Source: Chlorokybus atmophyticus (Eukaryota > Streptophyta > Chlorokybophyceae > Chlorokybales > Chlorokybaceae). From it: DNA of 64,000 nt. Below, one piece after another: positions 22,480-37,719 of the stretch. Both the position numbers and the translations under genes were made by a program. The stretch lies in contig RHPI01002090.1 in the NCBI GenBank assembly GCA_009103225.1, forward strand, positions 1,674,707-1,738,706. Direction: 5' to 3'. The notes beneath the pieces were generated by a model, which worked only from the letters and a program-made list of their open reading frames with translations, was not told the DNA's origin and did no database searches. How positions within the stretch are numbered: the first letter of the stretch is position 1; the number at the start of each line of letters is the position of its first letter.

Positions 22480-23230
22480 ATGCAGAACGACGAGGGCGAG
22501 AACGTTGATCTCTACATCCCCCGCAAGTGGTAAGCTCTTCATGGTGGAGATATGCGCTCGTTGTTTAGTTTGCATTGCACAGCTTGTGCTGCTGATTTTT
22601 GTGTCATATGTAAAGTCTTGTCGACAAGAATAATGTCTGCGTGCATCTTATGCGTTGCCTCGTAACCACATTGTCGTTGCGACCACCATTTACGCACGAG
22701 TACAGACGCTTGCATTCATGCTAGTGCGAACTATGAATCGAAGGCGGACTTCGCTTGCAGTTCATTGCGTGCATGAATTTTGTATGATAGCGTTGCAGAG
22801 GAGTTCTCACACGTATTGCATTTCTGCTCTGCAGCTCAGCCACCAATAGGCTGATCACTGCCACCGATCATGGATCGGTTCAGATCAACATAGGCCATCT
22901 CGATGAGAACGGCGTTTATTCCGGACAGTTCACCACTTTCGCCTTCTGCGGCGGCTATCGCTCTCAGGTATCAGACAGCTCTCGCTTGAAGTATTCACTG
23001 GTGCAGGAGCACATGGTAGCAGTATGTTGTCTGATTTGCCTTTCTGCAGATTGAATCTCGTGCAGCTTGTATTGCCGTTGTCATTTAGTATTTGTTACCC
23101 ATTTTTTCGTTTTGCTATCACTTCGGGTGCATACTACAAAAACTTATTCGCGCAATGTGACGTGCAGGGTGCTGCTGATGCTTCTCTGGACCGATTGTGG
23201 CAGAAGAAGAAGGTTGAGATTGGTCAGTAG
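22480..23230 (+). CDS. RPS21: 40S ribosomal protein S21 (eS21), 3 exons
   Basis: eS21 is a small eukaryote-specific protein of the 40S ribosomal subunit. Exons 22480-22529, 22835-22967 and 23168-23230 join in phase and give 81 residues, matching the usual 81-83. Family signs run the whole length: [16 protein letters not shown] at the start, then [40 protein letters not shown], and the plant-type end [13 protein letters not shown]. The start ATG is the family start. It pairs divergently with a small membrane-protein gene. Nothing looks broken. Confidence 0.97.
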
Positions 23231-24716
23231 CTATCTTTGGGTACTTCTGTCGCTGCGTTAAGAAAGCCTTTTGGCTGCACGAATGTGTGGATGCTGAACT
23301 GTGTGCCTTGAGCATGGGTGTCATGCATGGTCTTCTGAGCAGTGTGCGCGAGACATTCACTTTGCAGCCAGCATGCCCGCCTGCATGGGGTGCTTGCATG
23401 TAGTTACTAGTCAGGTTTAGGGGCATGCGGTCCACAGCACCATCATGCACAGATAGCAGGTTGGAGCACCCTGTCCTAATTTCGCAGTCTGCTGTGAATT
23501 TATTTGTGAATGAGTTAACTGCAACACTGGCAACCTACAAGCATGTCGGGCTCCACATTCACCTGCCGTTAGTTGCAAGGATGCGTAGCAGCGCCTGTGT
23601 TACACGAGCAATGCCAGTACAGTGCAGCAATGGGTGGCATGGGAACAAGCACCGGTTTTAAGTCGCGCTGGGGCACACACAACTGAGATTGGTGTGAGGT
23701 TTTCAATCAATCTTGTGGAAGATGCACAAATTGTACAACTGGTGCAGCACAGCGCGCATGCACTACATGCGCTGTATAGCACGTGTAAAAGATGACTGGC
23801 AATGTACTGATGCCTTTGCAATATGAATAGATTGGCCACGCGGTACACGGTAGCCAGCTTTTTCCCGACTTCCTCGATCCTTGATAGGGAGAGAGTTACC
23901 AGGATCATCTGCATGATACCGTTCACAAGGTCTCAATGCAGAACCACTAGCGCTACACATAGCAACCTGACGCGCTAACCACATCACCAATGCCAACGCG
24001 CTTAGCAACCACCCAACTATGCTCGCATGCATGTAGCGGTTGCGGCCGGGTAGTTGCAGTCGCACATGTTCACGTGTGTTCGTGTGTGCAGTTGTGCAGT
24101 ATGGTAGGCATGGAGCCAAGTATGTAGCAGTTTTTAAACTCTTGCTATTCTAGTAATGAGAGAATGTGGGCCACGCTAAGGCCACCGCAATGTTCAACAG
24201 GGTAGTCATGGGGAAGGCTCGTGGTGGTGGCCAGCAAGAAACTGCACACACGGCTGTAGTGCTCTCAATAAAACCAAAAGACCATGTCCTGAGCCCGCTG
24301 CACCGCACAAGCAATCCACTCTCTACTCAGCCTGCTTGTCCTGCTCCTGCGCGTCGTCTGTTAGCGTCTGTGAGCATTTAGGGTCTAGGCCCCCACAATT
24401 GTTAATCAATTGTGGTGGATTTGCGTGCGTGGCGCTCTAGCGATTTTGAGCTTATGCGCGTGCATGGTTGACGCATTGTGACTGCTATGCATGCACTGCT
24501 ACGGTCTTTGCATGTGCTTGCACTTGTGTCGGACGCACATGTGCTTGCTGGTCAGTGCCAACGGACGCTGCACATCCACTGACGCAACGAGCCACCCTAT
24601 ATAAGCCAGCTGAAGCTAGTGCAGCGCATGTGATGCAACAAGCAGTGATACCAGGGAGGCCAACATTCCCGAACAACCCACTACCAAACCAAAAGCGGCA
24701 GGAGTTGTTGTGCAGC
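23231..24716. other. Intergenic region between RPS21 and NDC1
   Basis: RPS21's 3' UTR is at the left. A minus-strand frame at 23926-23600 begins with a helical stretch (MILVTLSLSRIEEVGKK) that could be an exon of an unseen gene, but no partner exon was found. A 9-bp stem with a 5-base loop (CCACAATTG / CAATTGTGG) lies at 24393-24415. Confidence 0.35.
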
Positions 24717-27291
24717 CTACTCTGCGTGCCTCAAAAAGGCAGTCAACTTTGACACGTGTTCTTGAAAATTCCCATACACCAGATTTGTGCGAAGCGGTGC
24801 GAGTTGTGGACGGAAAATACGCGCCGGGGAAATCTCTTCCCCAAAGGTGTCCACCAACACGTGGCATGCTGCATGAAAACTGTCTTCCAGCATCTTAAGC
24901 GGGCGAAATGCTGGCCTTGCACCAGTCGGTAACCTGGGGCCTGTGGCCTTATCGAGTCCCCTTGCTTGACCCCACATGCCCTTGGGAACTGCAGCGCGGG
25001 ACTTTTCTAAAACAGGGTCTATTAGCTGAGGCGCAGTAGCATATTGATATGCGCGATAGTAGTCCTCGATGGCGAGCAAGGATGATGTAAGTGCAGTCAC
25101 AACTGCCGCAATGGACCCTTGCAGCTGGACAATTCCGTATGTGTCTTCCTGATGGGACGCAGCAACCAAAGACGAGATTGCACGCGCGCTCCAAGCAACC
25201 ACCTGTCCAGAGACAGCAAGTATAGAGCTCGATGTAATCACGACTGATGGTCAAACTTTGTTTCATACAGCTGCTGGACAGTAAACCCTTGCTAGAGCAA
25301 GATGTAATTGTATCTGCTGAGATGTCGGAGGTTAGCAGTTTGCTTGCCTGCGCATTGGCGAACAAGCGGACGCTGTCCTTGATGGAAGGCACTTCTCCAA
25401 ACCGCAACACTAAGTTAGACGGCGGTGCGGACATGTTTGAAGCACTCAACGCACTGGAAGCACCTGTGATGTGGGCAAAGCGGTGAGAAGAACAGCAACA
25501 CATGTACAACAGCATGCCAATGATGGCGTCCGCACTGACCATACTTACCAGTTTTTGCTACTTGGAATGCGACACTGACAGCTTCCGCCAAGTCTTTCGT
25601 GAACGCATTGATTGGTTGCAAACACGCCTGCAGTTATAGAGCAAGTTGAGTGGTACTACAGCTGTTTCCTTTGGTTCAGATCACTGGGCACCAGAACAAA
25701 CACCAGCCCGCAGTTGCAAACGGCTTGCATGTCTGCTGCGCATAGTAAATAAGCACCTGTTCCACGGTGCTCCAAGCAGTCTCAGCAAACAGTGCTTCCC
25801 TGCGTGCTCTCCCGCTGCCAAGCTCTGCGACCTGGCAGAGGTCCAGCAACGCCAGGTGCTGCAGCATAGGCGATTGCTTGCTCGCCAATGCCTCCAGGAG
25901 GAGGCCGTTTATGTTGTCGGGCCATTGCTTGGTGGCACCAGTGAAAGCCACATCTTCAGTAAAAACGACCTGCAAGCAATTAATGAAGCAAACACACAGT
26001 ACAAGGGCACATAACTGCATGCTCTACTGGAGTAACTTGCTTGATGAGAGAACATGGTTGGCAAGGACTGCACGCATGCTACAACGCACTGCAACCGCAT
26101 CAATTGGCTGGCTTGCCTCAATGGTGCGACGGGCTATCTCCCAGCAGTACACCACCAATACACCAGCACTCAGCAGCTCCATGAAGGGCACAGCAGGCGC
26201 AAGCCATGACCAGCACAACAGGAAGTGGATTGCAAGAGCTGCAGGAGACACATGCGCAGCAACTACCGCAGCCGTGAACAAGTGAGGTTTTAATCTGTAG
26301 TACCTGTGACGCTACCACAAGGCTGTGTCAGCAAACACTTTTCGCTGCAGCAAACAACAAGAGCGAAGTGCCGGCAGCGGATAGGTCACTATCTCTAGCT
26401 ACAAAATGGTATGCCACTCACAGTGCCATGCACAAAGAATAATAACGCATGCTGCATTGTTGCCAATGTACCTGAACTATAGGGAAGTGAAGGACATGCG
26501 CGCCGCTTTGCCTATACCAGTATGTGTAAGCAGCCCCGAGCAGCGCACCATGAGTTGCTGTGCTCGCTAGCAACGCAGGTGACATGTGGGCTGTTTGCAT
26601 GTAGATTGCCAAAACAATGCATGCGACGCCTGACAGGCAACAGGCTCCCAACACAAACAACGTTCTTTGCAAGCTTTGCAAATAGAGTGCTCCTGCAGCC
26701 TGCAAACACAAGTGCACTATAGCACAGCCACACAAGCGCACGCAATGTGCTGTCAGGCGTAGCAACTTTGGCATTGTAAGAAATGGTGTCACCTTCAGTG
26801 GGTCTTGTGCATTTTTTGTGGAGTCAGGTGGCGCGGTCAAGACTAGCCAAGGCCACTTGACAGCATGCACCAAAAGGGGTCTAAGCCTTGGAGCGGGTTG
26901 ATCTAGAACCGTCATTGCTTGGCGGAACGCGATTAGTGCTATTAACTGCAGGAACACAGTTGAACAGCACAAAACGAGCCTTAGCTTGCTATGAATTGGT
27001 AGGCGAAACTTGCTGGTTATGCCAATAGATGCAGCTGTGTCAAAGACAGGCATGATTTCGTAGGCTTTATTAGCTAGTTTGAAGTGTCACAAGCAACATC
27101 TTCACCTGCGACATAAGGAAGGCTGCTGCGGCACCCCAATGCCGCAGTGAGAGCCATGTGCGCAGGATCGACTGCCAGGTGGCCAGCCTCCAGGCGCCGA
27201 GCGCCAAAACAGCCGCCGCAGCATGCCACGTGGCTGCCGCGATGAAGCGCCACTTGCACAGCTCCTTGAACTCAGCGTCCGCCTCCGCCAT
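24717..27291 (-). CDS. NDC1: Nucleoporin NDC1 (transmembrane nucleoporin)
   Basis: NDC1 anchors nuclear pore complexes in the nuclear membrane. Likely exons are 27291-27106, 26945-26422, 26303-26090, 25969-25757, 25627-25549, 25463 to ~25280, and 25202-24717. The N-terminal half has about six hydrophobic segments, and HVLHFPIVQ matches the family's FPxxQ turn. The C-terminal half carries family blocks: LQHLALLDLCQVAEL followed by RARREALF, WSTVEQACLQPINAF, and ISSLVAASHQEDTYGIVQ. The end is FQEHVSKLTAFLRHAE then stop. Junctions 2/3 and 3/4 are tentative. Junction 6/7 could not be phased with an ordinary intron, so there is a missed exon or a base error near 25200-25290. The start at 27291 is preferred over an in-frame ATG at 27312. 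Confidence 0.87.
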
Positions 27292-27500
27292 GCCGACACA
27301 CAAGACAAACAACTACACTTTAAGCTTGCATTTGCCTTCAGGCATGCATGCAGAGGTGGTATGCTTACAACAGACATGCGCGCATAGCAGTGTGTTTCAA
27401 CGGCAGGGGCGGTGTGGCGGCGGCGGCGAAAGGGAGGGCGGTGGGGTTGCTGGACGTAGAGGTCGGAGTAAAGAAGCTGACGCTGTGAGTCTAGGAAACA
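27292..27500. promoter_or_regulatory. Shared promoter of NDC1 and DEAD-box helicase
   Basis: Only 209 bp separate the two divergent start codons, so both promoters and 5' UTRs overlap here. It is GC-rich near the helicase start, with no clear TATA box. Confidence 0.5.
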
Positions 27501-30180
<2,680 letters not shown>

Positions 30181-30338
30181 TATTCAAACATGCCATTCTG
30201 CAACTCGCGTTGTTGTACAAACATTGGGAAGGCGCTACTACCACTACATGTATGAGTATGTCTAATGTAGCGCTAGTAGTAGTACACAGTGTGGCTATGC
30301 TGTGCTTGGTAATCAAACAATTGCCTGCGCTTCCTGCC

Positions 30339-31308
30339 TTATCCTCCACTCTTCTTCGCTTTGTAGCCCATCTTCGAGAGAAGCTGCACCACTTTGTCTG
30401 TATGATCACCCTGTCATGATCGAGTTAGAACTGAGCCAAGCCCAACATGCATGCATGCTTACGCATGAGAGCAAACACTGGAGATGAACGCATCGGAGCT
30501 TGCCATGGATCACCAAGTACCTGCAGTTCCAGTTCCTGCTCCCTCAGCGTGCCTCCACTACCGCAATTGGCCTTCAGTTGCTTGAGAAGCGTCTCCAGTG
30601 TATCGGGTTTGTGCTTCAGCCCTGTGACAACCGTCACTGTCTTCCCGGCACGCCCCTTCTTGCTTGCTTGTACCCTAGGCTGCTGCTGTTGAACTGGAAC
30701 ATCCTGCACGTGACACAATCTGATTCTTGATGCGTGTGGCGTGTGGTTGTCTTTTACGCATCCACCACATTGCATGCACCTCCACATGCAACTGCTTACT
30801 GCTCCATCTTGCTCTGAGTTAGACCAAAAGCACACATACATGCAGACGGAGTGAGCTGTGCTGTGTAATTGACACAGCTAATGAGCAAGCCTACCAATCA
30901 CCCAGTCGCAGTCACGCAATTAGTGTGTCAAGCATTTCCTCACAGACTTCTGACTGCATTCAAACCAAGCAACATAGGAACATCTTTATGGAGGTTCACC
31001 TCTGCTAGCAAAGCCGGGTCCGGCTTCTTGGCCTTGGGATCATTCTTGATCTCCACGCGCTGCTTGCCAGCCTCCCGCCTGGCAACCGGCCGCACCGCCG
31101 TTACCCCACCCGCAACACCCACACCACTCCCAGAGGCTGTCCTCAGCCTTACCCTCAGTGCAGTGGCAGCACCAGCAACGCCTCCGCCCACAAGCACACT
31201 CCCCATTCCCTCTTTTAACGCATTGTCCTTCTTTTCCTGTGGTTTTTTGGAAACAGTGTCCAGGGAGTACGTGACTCGGATACGTTTGATCGTGCAGCCG
31301 CCAGTCAT
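30339..31308 (-). CDS. SUI1-family protein of bacterial YciH type (3 exons)
   Basis: Exon 3 (30410-30339) and exon 2 (30703-30521) join in phase 0 and encode a full SUI1/eIF1 fold: KTVTVVTGLKHKPDTLETLL, then LKANCGSGGTLRE, then GDHTDKVVQLLSKMGYKAKK. The CGSGGT loop and QGDH turn are typical of bacterial and cyanobacterial YciH rather than cytosolic eIF1. The domain binds the small ribosomal subunit and affects start selection. Exon 1 (31308 to ~30955, donor tentative) encodes a basic, Ala/Gly/Val-rich N-terminus. A plastid or mitochondrial site is inference from the bacterial type. The total is about 202 residues. A further open frame extends upstream to ~31490, so the start is uncertain. Confidence 0.82.
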
Positions 31309-32032
31309 CGGTCAACCGACCTGGAGCTCGTCTGTGTGGTGTGGACGCGTGAGGAAGCCGGGCTTGAGTTGCCACGTCGGACTGCGCTTTCCGCCACAAA
31401 AAGCTGATCTCTCGCTCTTCTTCACCACGGTCACTCGCTCGCCCAACCTGGAACGGCAGCCGTTCAGTCAAAGGATTGCATGAATCGGTCATGTGTCAGG
31501 CTTGGCAATGAGAGAAAGCGCGCTGCATGTTGCACCCTTGGATTCAGGAAGCCGGCCGATCTCTGTGTTACAAATTGCTGATCTGAGCACGGCGTGTTGG
31601 CCGACATTGCCGGGCAGGTCGGGTTGTGACCTTGTCACAAACGGTTCATGACAATGCCACCATTACGATAAAACCGATGGCTTGCATTAGGCTGCCAGCA
31701 AATGGACTGCCTACATTTCACGAGGCAAAAACAAAAAGTGCCGTCGGATAAAGGCGCCCAACGACATGCCCCAGCGCAGAGCAACGCCAAACTTTTCTGA
31801 AGCAGGAGGCGTTTGAGAGCGAGTGAGTGAGTGGGAGTGATTGCCAGCTGGCAAGCCGCCACTCACTCTGACTGCGAATAGCATCGCCTTTGGGCGGTGG
31901 AGAAGCGACGGCGGCTGCGGCGGCGGTGGTGGTTGTGGACGTGGAGGCGGAGGTGGAGGGAGAAGCCTGGGGTTGTGGGTTTATAGAGATTGGCTGAACT
32001 GGGCGTCGCGAGGCGCTTTGTAGGGTGCAGTC
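31309..32032. promoter_or_regulatory. Region between SUI1-family gene and starch synthase IV
   Basis: These genes diverge across ~720 bp. The half near 31300-31490 has an open minus-strand frame that may be a 5' exon or 5' UTR of the SUI1-family gene. The half near 31900-32032 is GGC/GGT-rich and probably the starch synthase 5' UTR. Confidence 0.4.
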
Positions 32033-35000
32033 ATGTCGTCGGCGGCGGCGCAGGCGTTGGTGCAGAGTCTGCGGGCTGAGCCGCGACCTTTCCTGTCGGG
32101 CTCTACTTTCACAGCAGCTTCAAGGCCTCAGCCGCTTAGGCCATGCTCGCCGTGCACCAAACAGACTCCTGTTGTTTGTGCCAGTAAACAACAGAAACGA
32201 GGGTATGAAGCCGTTGGCCCTGTGCGCGTTGTCAAGCAAATCTTCTCTCTATGTATGTAAATTTTTGTGTTGATGCTTTTTCGCAATCAATACCGCTCAT
32301 AGTCAAATGCGGCATGAATGGGCAGTAGCATACTTACAGATGTCTCACATCCGTCTTTGACCCCTGGGCCATTGTGTTCTGCAGATCGAAAGGGACACAA
32401 AGCCGTAGTCAGGTAGCGTTGAAGGCTGTTTTTTGTGTGTTGCGCGCTTCATGGTCCAAGTTTATGACATCAGCTGATTTGCTCACGAATTGGCGTGATG
32501 GCTTGGACCTCCGTGCAATTGCTTGTTCCTGTCGTGTCTGACAGGGCGCAGTAGTGTCGCAAGCAACCGTGCCAACTGCTATCTCAAAACCTCCCGCTCA
32601 ACCTTCAACGAATGGCGTTTCACATAATGCGCCAGCCTCCCAAACTTCTGCAAACGCCATTGCCGTGCAGACCACCATCGCCGAGCCAGCTTCAGCAGCT
32701 CCCGCTGGGACAAAATTGGAGGATTTGATGGACATGATTAAGGCTGCGGAGAAGAGTGGGTATCTAGTCTATTCTATGACTATCAACGGTTTGCAGGCAG
32801 TCGTTGCACTAACATGCGCTTTGCAATGCAGACATCATGCTGTTACACAATGCGCGCTTGAAAAGTGAAGCCGCCTTGGAGGAAGCATCTCGAGACAAGT
32901 CGTTGCTCGAAGGGCAGGTGGTTGGACTGAGTAGTCTCTCTGTTCAATGCAGGAGTGCATGCGTTCTATGTGACATGCATATAACTGTCAATCAACGCGC
33001 CACAGGTCCAAGTGTTTCAAAAGCGCGTTGACGAGATGGAGGAAGAGCGCGTGGCTATGGAGGAATTGCTGCAGCAATATGCTAACAAGCTGGACGGAGA
33101 AGTCACATTGCAGACAGCTAGCTTACCTGTAGCTTTCTGGAGCAGCTTGCTTGTGCGGCTGGACGATCTTTTCATGAAGCGGTTGCTTTCCAAGGATGAG
33201 CATGCATCTTTGCGGTTGCTTGCTTGGGCGCGCGATCAGCGAATGGGCAAGGTGGGTCGCTTTCATGCATGCGGGAGCAATGGCAAGCATGCATTCAGTC
33301 TGTCAACATACACAACCATGGCACAGTGTGCACGGTCTTGACAAGGCATGTTTGGAAGCAATTGCTGACATAGATGCAGATATCATGGTGTATGCCTGAC
33401 ATGCAATTACTGGCAGGCGTTTTCGGCTTTGCTAGATGTCCAGGATGATAAGGAGCTGCGGGATGGCATCATTGACCTTGTAAACATTCCACGAAGGTGC
33501 ATGCTGAGCGCGTGCAACACTTTCAATTCAAGTTTACAACAGCACATTCTTGCATGCTTGGGTTGATATAGTGTTTGTTGCTTATGCGCTTCATCCAACG
33601 CTTGTGCATGTTGACATCGTGGAAATGTCCTCCCTGAGGTTGGTGTTTACTGACTTATGCTCGTTCTTTTATACAGGCCAGGCCTGCATGTCGTGCACAT
33701 TGCAGCGGAGATGGCGCCAGTTGCAAAGGTGGGTTTTACTCAAAACTGTTTACTTTGGTGCGATAAGGCCAATAACTGCTGGAGTGCTTTGCCTCTTGTT
33801 GGCAGCCATGTCACTGTCTATCTATTTGTTTCGGGCAAACGCACAAGTTGTGTTGTTGTCTTTCTTTCTCAGCACGTACAGTGACGGCTTGTCTCCATAG
33901 CAATGCGATCTGGCGCCAGAGTTTGTTAGACTGCGCAACCACTAACAGCATGTCGTTGCTTGCTTGATCGACATGCAGAGCCAATCTGCATGTGCAAGCT
34001 ATGTCTGGAGTCGCTACACTTGCAGCAGCAAACGTGTGGTATTGTTAGGTCGGAGGACTTGGGGATGTGGTGACGGGTTTGGGCCGTGCGCATCAGAAGA
34101 AAGGCCATATGGTGGAGGTGATTCTGCCAAAGTATGACTGCATGGATTACTCCCAGATCAAGGACCTCAAGGTGTGTACTGCATTTACTTGCCAAAGTCA
34201 GTTGCTCGCTGGGTATACGCGTAACGGTTCCATGGCTCCAGGACACAGGCTATGAGTTTACGTCATACTTCGATGGCGGTTGGCACAACAACAAAGTGTG
34301 GCGCGGTCTAGTGGATGGTGAGCCCATAATGTGCTAACACGTGCAAGTGTTTTGAAGGGTGTTTGTTGCGAGATTTTTTTGTGTGTTAGGACCTCCTGCT
34401 GCAGCACTTCTGCTGTCCAGTTCGTGTTGTGTCCGTATGTCTATTGTGTGCACTCGCATGTCATCAGTCAACCCGTGCAATGGTGTCAATGTCGCCGCTG
34501 CGCATAGAGGCCAACTTGCATTGTAACTATCATTGACTGCTACAATGGTTGTGAACGGTCGGATCAAAGTCATCTGTTTATTGCAAGTCCGTCCAAACAT
34601 GCCAACCACTATACTGTCCAGACCTGGCCGTTTTCTTTATTGAGCCGCTGCACACTGGTGGCTTTTTTTGGCGCAAAACCTTTTATGGGGAAGCAGACGA
34701 CTTTTCGCGTTTCAGCTATTTCAGCCGCGCAGCACTGGAGTTTCTGTACAGGGTCGGCAAGCGCCCTGACATAATTCACATGCACGACTGGCAGACCGCA
34801 GCAGTGGTAAGTTTGCATGTACTGACTGCATCTATATTGTTTGAAGCATGCTTCTTTATTCTTCTTGTAACAACAGCCGCAAGTCGAGAATGCGCCACAA
34901 TTTGCTGACATCGGTTGCAACAGGCTCCACTGTATTGGGACGTTTACGCACCTCAAGGCTGGGACTCGTCACGCTTAGTGCTTACGTGTCATAACTATGA

Positions 35001-36167
35001 GTTTCAAGGCACTGAGCAACCCAACTCCCTCAGACTGATTGGCCTCGACCCCTTTCATTACAACCGGATGGATCGACTTCAAGACAACTACATGCACAAT
35101 AAAATCAACCTGTTGAAGGGAGGCATTGTGTACTCCAACGCTGTGACCACCGTGTCACCCACATATGCTGTCGAATCGCGAACCCCAGAGGTTAGCCTTA
35201 CTGTATCTTTGTAATCCTGTTGGCCGTACCGCAGCAGAGGAACGTAAGTTGTGTACTTACCTTGCCTATGTTGGTATAGGGTGGAAGGGGATTGCACAAC
35301 ACCCTGTTACAACAGGGCGGCAAGTTTTACGGCATCCTAAATGGCATAGACAATGATGTGTGGAATCCTGAGACCGATCCCTTGCTGACCAGCCATTATA
35401 ATTATGAAAACACCGCTAACAAGCAGTTGTGCAAGCGTGACCTGAAGAAGATGCTGCGGTTAGCTGATGACGGAGTCGACGGGCGCAGGCCACTTGTCTG
35501 CGCGGTTTCTAGGCTTGTGCAGCAGAAAGGCGTGCACCTCATCAGGCACGCCATCTATCGCACGCTCGAGTTGGGAGGGCAGTTTGTCTTGCTTGGCTCA
35601 ACCCATGACCCTGCGATTAAGAAGGAGTTCGATCAGCTTGCCAGGGATTTCGAACACAATACGCATGCACGGTTGCTCATAAAGTACGATGAGACGCTGG
35701 CTCATCGCATTTATGCCGGCGCGGACATCTTTGTCATTCCCTCAATATTTGAGCCATGCGGTAAGTTCATTTGATGATTGTTACATGCGTTTGTGAGTTG
35801 CACTGTAACACATGATTACTGCTGTTGGTTTGTTAACAATGAATGTCCTTTGCCTGCAGGCCTCACGCAACTCATCGCTATGCGCTATGGCGCAATTCCA
35901 GTTGCTAGGAAAACAGGCGGATTAAATGACAGTGTATTTGATGTCGATGATCAGTCACTGGCACCGGAGGACACCAACGGTTTCTGCTTTCACCAGCCAA
36001 ATGAGCACGGGTTGAATTCTGCACTTGATAGGGCTATCCAGTACTATTGGGAGAGGCCAGAATGGTGGTCTCAGATGGTCGAGCAGGCCATGAGCATGGA
36101 CTTCAGCTGGGACAGGGCGTGTGAGGAGTATGGGGACATTTATGCAGCCGCTGTTGCTGCTGTTTAG
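32033..36167 (+). CDS. SS4: Starch synthase, class IV (13 exons)
   Basis: This is an ADP-glucose:glucan glucosyltransferase (GT5), and class IV enzymes start new starch granules in plastids. Exons are 32033-32252, 32385-32404, 32545-32755, 32832-32917, 33006-33251, 33417-33496, 33677-33728, 34049-34171, 34242-34317, 34622-34806, 34924-35190, 35280-35760 and 35860-36167, about 784 residues. The start (MSSAAAQALVQSLRAEPRPF) looks like a plastid transit peptide. A coiled coil follows (~80-230) with AEKNIMLLHNARL, a class IV landmark. The catalytic part has KVGGLGDV at 305-312, split by an intron after the lysine, then HMHDWQTA, TCHNYEFQGT, NGIDNDVWNPETD and KTGGLNDSV near 700-708. All key motifs are present. 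It is shorter than plant SS4 (about 1000 residues), mainly in the coiled coil. The 20-base second exon is tentative. Confidence 0.94.
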
Positions 36168-36327
36168 ATACTGGATGTTGTGTGCTATTGTATTGTATTG
36201 TAGAGGTGTCGTACATGTTACTCTAAGCTTACCGGTATGTTACTGGCAGTGCGAGTTCGTCTATTATTGTTGATGAGGTGGTTGGCAGCTTGTCAAAATG
36301 TGCATTAACAACTAATGGTAGCACGGG

Positions 36328-37145
36328 ATGGAACCGTCGCCATGCATTGGTGGTTGCGTGCGAATCTTCAATGACAACTGCGACCTGATTCTGCTAAGCT
36401 TTACAGTGTCGGGCCAGTTATTCCTCTCTGCGGACGCTGATGATATGGTAAGCCTCTGCACGCGCGATAAGCAACACAATGCTTCAGACGCTAGAAAGGC
36501 ATCTAGACACCCCCACCCCCCATAAATATACGCACACATGCGTGTTGTTTGGGAGCGCATTTTGCGTTGTGCATCAATAACATCGGCGTCGCCTGGCATA
36601 GAGCCTCTGCCTCAGTAAGCAACAAGCAGATATACAAAAGCAAATGTCGCTGAATTGTTTAGCACTGTGTAACATGTAGGGCTTGCATTTGGAAACTGCG
36701 CTGTTGGAGGGGTGGGTCTGTCGGTGATACAGGAGGAAGGCGAGGAAGTGATTGGGAAAGGTGTGTTGCAGTTGGGGAAGAAGGAGAGTGAGGCCGCAGA
36801 AGAGTACGCATCTGTTGCTGCTGCGCTTGCCATTTGCATGTACATTTTCACCTAGAACCCCACTATCGTGCCAGGAATCGCACACCACTACTAGCAGGGT
36901 GGAAGCCCCTCCCCCCCCCCCACCCCACCCCGCCCCGCCCCAAACATGCGCACGCGCATGCACATGCGCACATACATAGTTGGGATTTGTCCATATGTTG
37001 GGGGCAGCACGCATTCGTTTACAGCGAGTTTCCCTTCTGCAGTGGTGCCTGTCCCAAAGCGGCGCAGAAAAAAGAGCCCTGCAGCCCCAACAACAACAAT
37101 ACCACCCACACCAACAGCGCAGGCGGCGGCAGCGAAAGTGTATTG
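36328..37145 (+). CDS. Unidentified gene, exon structure incomplete
   Basis: Three coding-looking blocks lie on the plus strand. Block 1 (36328-36447) starts with ATG and encodes a beta-rich stretch (DLILLSFTVSGQLFLSADAD), ending at donor GTAAGC. Block 2 (~36680-36840, after acceptor TGTAG) encodes AFGNCAVGGVGLSVIQEEGE, then a charged helix and a short hydrophobic stretch. Block 3 (~37043-37145) encodes a lysine/arginine-rich tail (PVPKRRRKKSPAAPTTT) ending in a stop, like a nuclear localisation signal. Phases of block 1 and block 2 do not join directly, so a middle exon near 36540-36615 is likely. I do not recognise a family. It could be two genes. Confidence 0.35.
36911..36941. repeat. C-rich tract in unidentified gene
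   Basis: A run of 11 C is followed by CACCCCACCCCGCCCCGCCCC, probably inside an intron of the plus-strand gene. The minus strand is a G-quadruplex candidate. Confidence 0.7.
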
Positions 37146-37146
37146 A

Positions 37147-37719
37147 GCACGTTCAAATACTGCGTCGTCACGCACCACTGCTGCCCCTAACGCTGGGAAG
37201 CCTCCATCTGGTACATTTACTTGTTGGGACTCTATCAATGTATATCTGTCATCACAATAAAAAAAGTACACGTACCCACACTTCACGGACCACTAACTGC
37301 TTGTGCAAAAGGAGTTCCCTCACTGCTGCAGTCACCTCGCCTTCGCAAGGATGTCAAGCACAATCCGCACAGCACTCGCTGCTCAAGGGCCCAACCCATT
37401 AGTTTGTAGACATGAAGTACTGCGTGTGACGTTTGCCACTATCACTTACTCCTTTCCTACCTTTGCTTCCCAGAAGCTAAGGCCCGCAATGCACACAGGG
37501 CCTGTATATGCCTTGTTATTCACAACTCATTATCTTGGCATCAGTGTCAATAAAGCAAAGCTCTGACAATTGCACACAAATACCAATGGACATCACTACG
37601 CGCGCACTTAAAACACGATTACGTCCTCCACACATTGCCAACCTACATGTACAACCGCCACACTCGCACACCTAATCTACATGCAATGCCATGCGGGCAA
37701 TGAACTCTAAGCTCGCAAC
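37147..37719. other. Tail-to-tail gap
   Basis: This is the 3' region shared by the unidentified plus-strand gene and the minus-strand Rieske gene. No gene seen. Confidence 0.45.
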
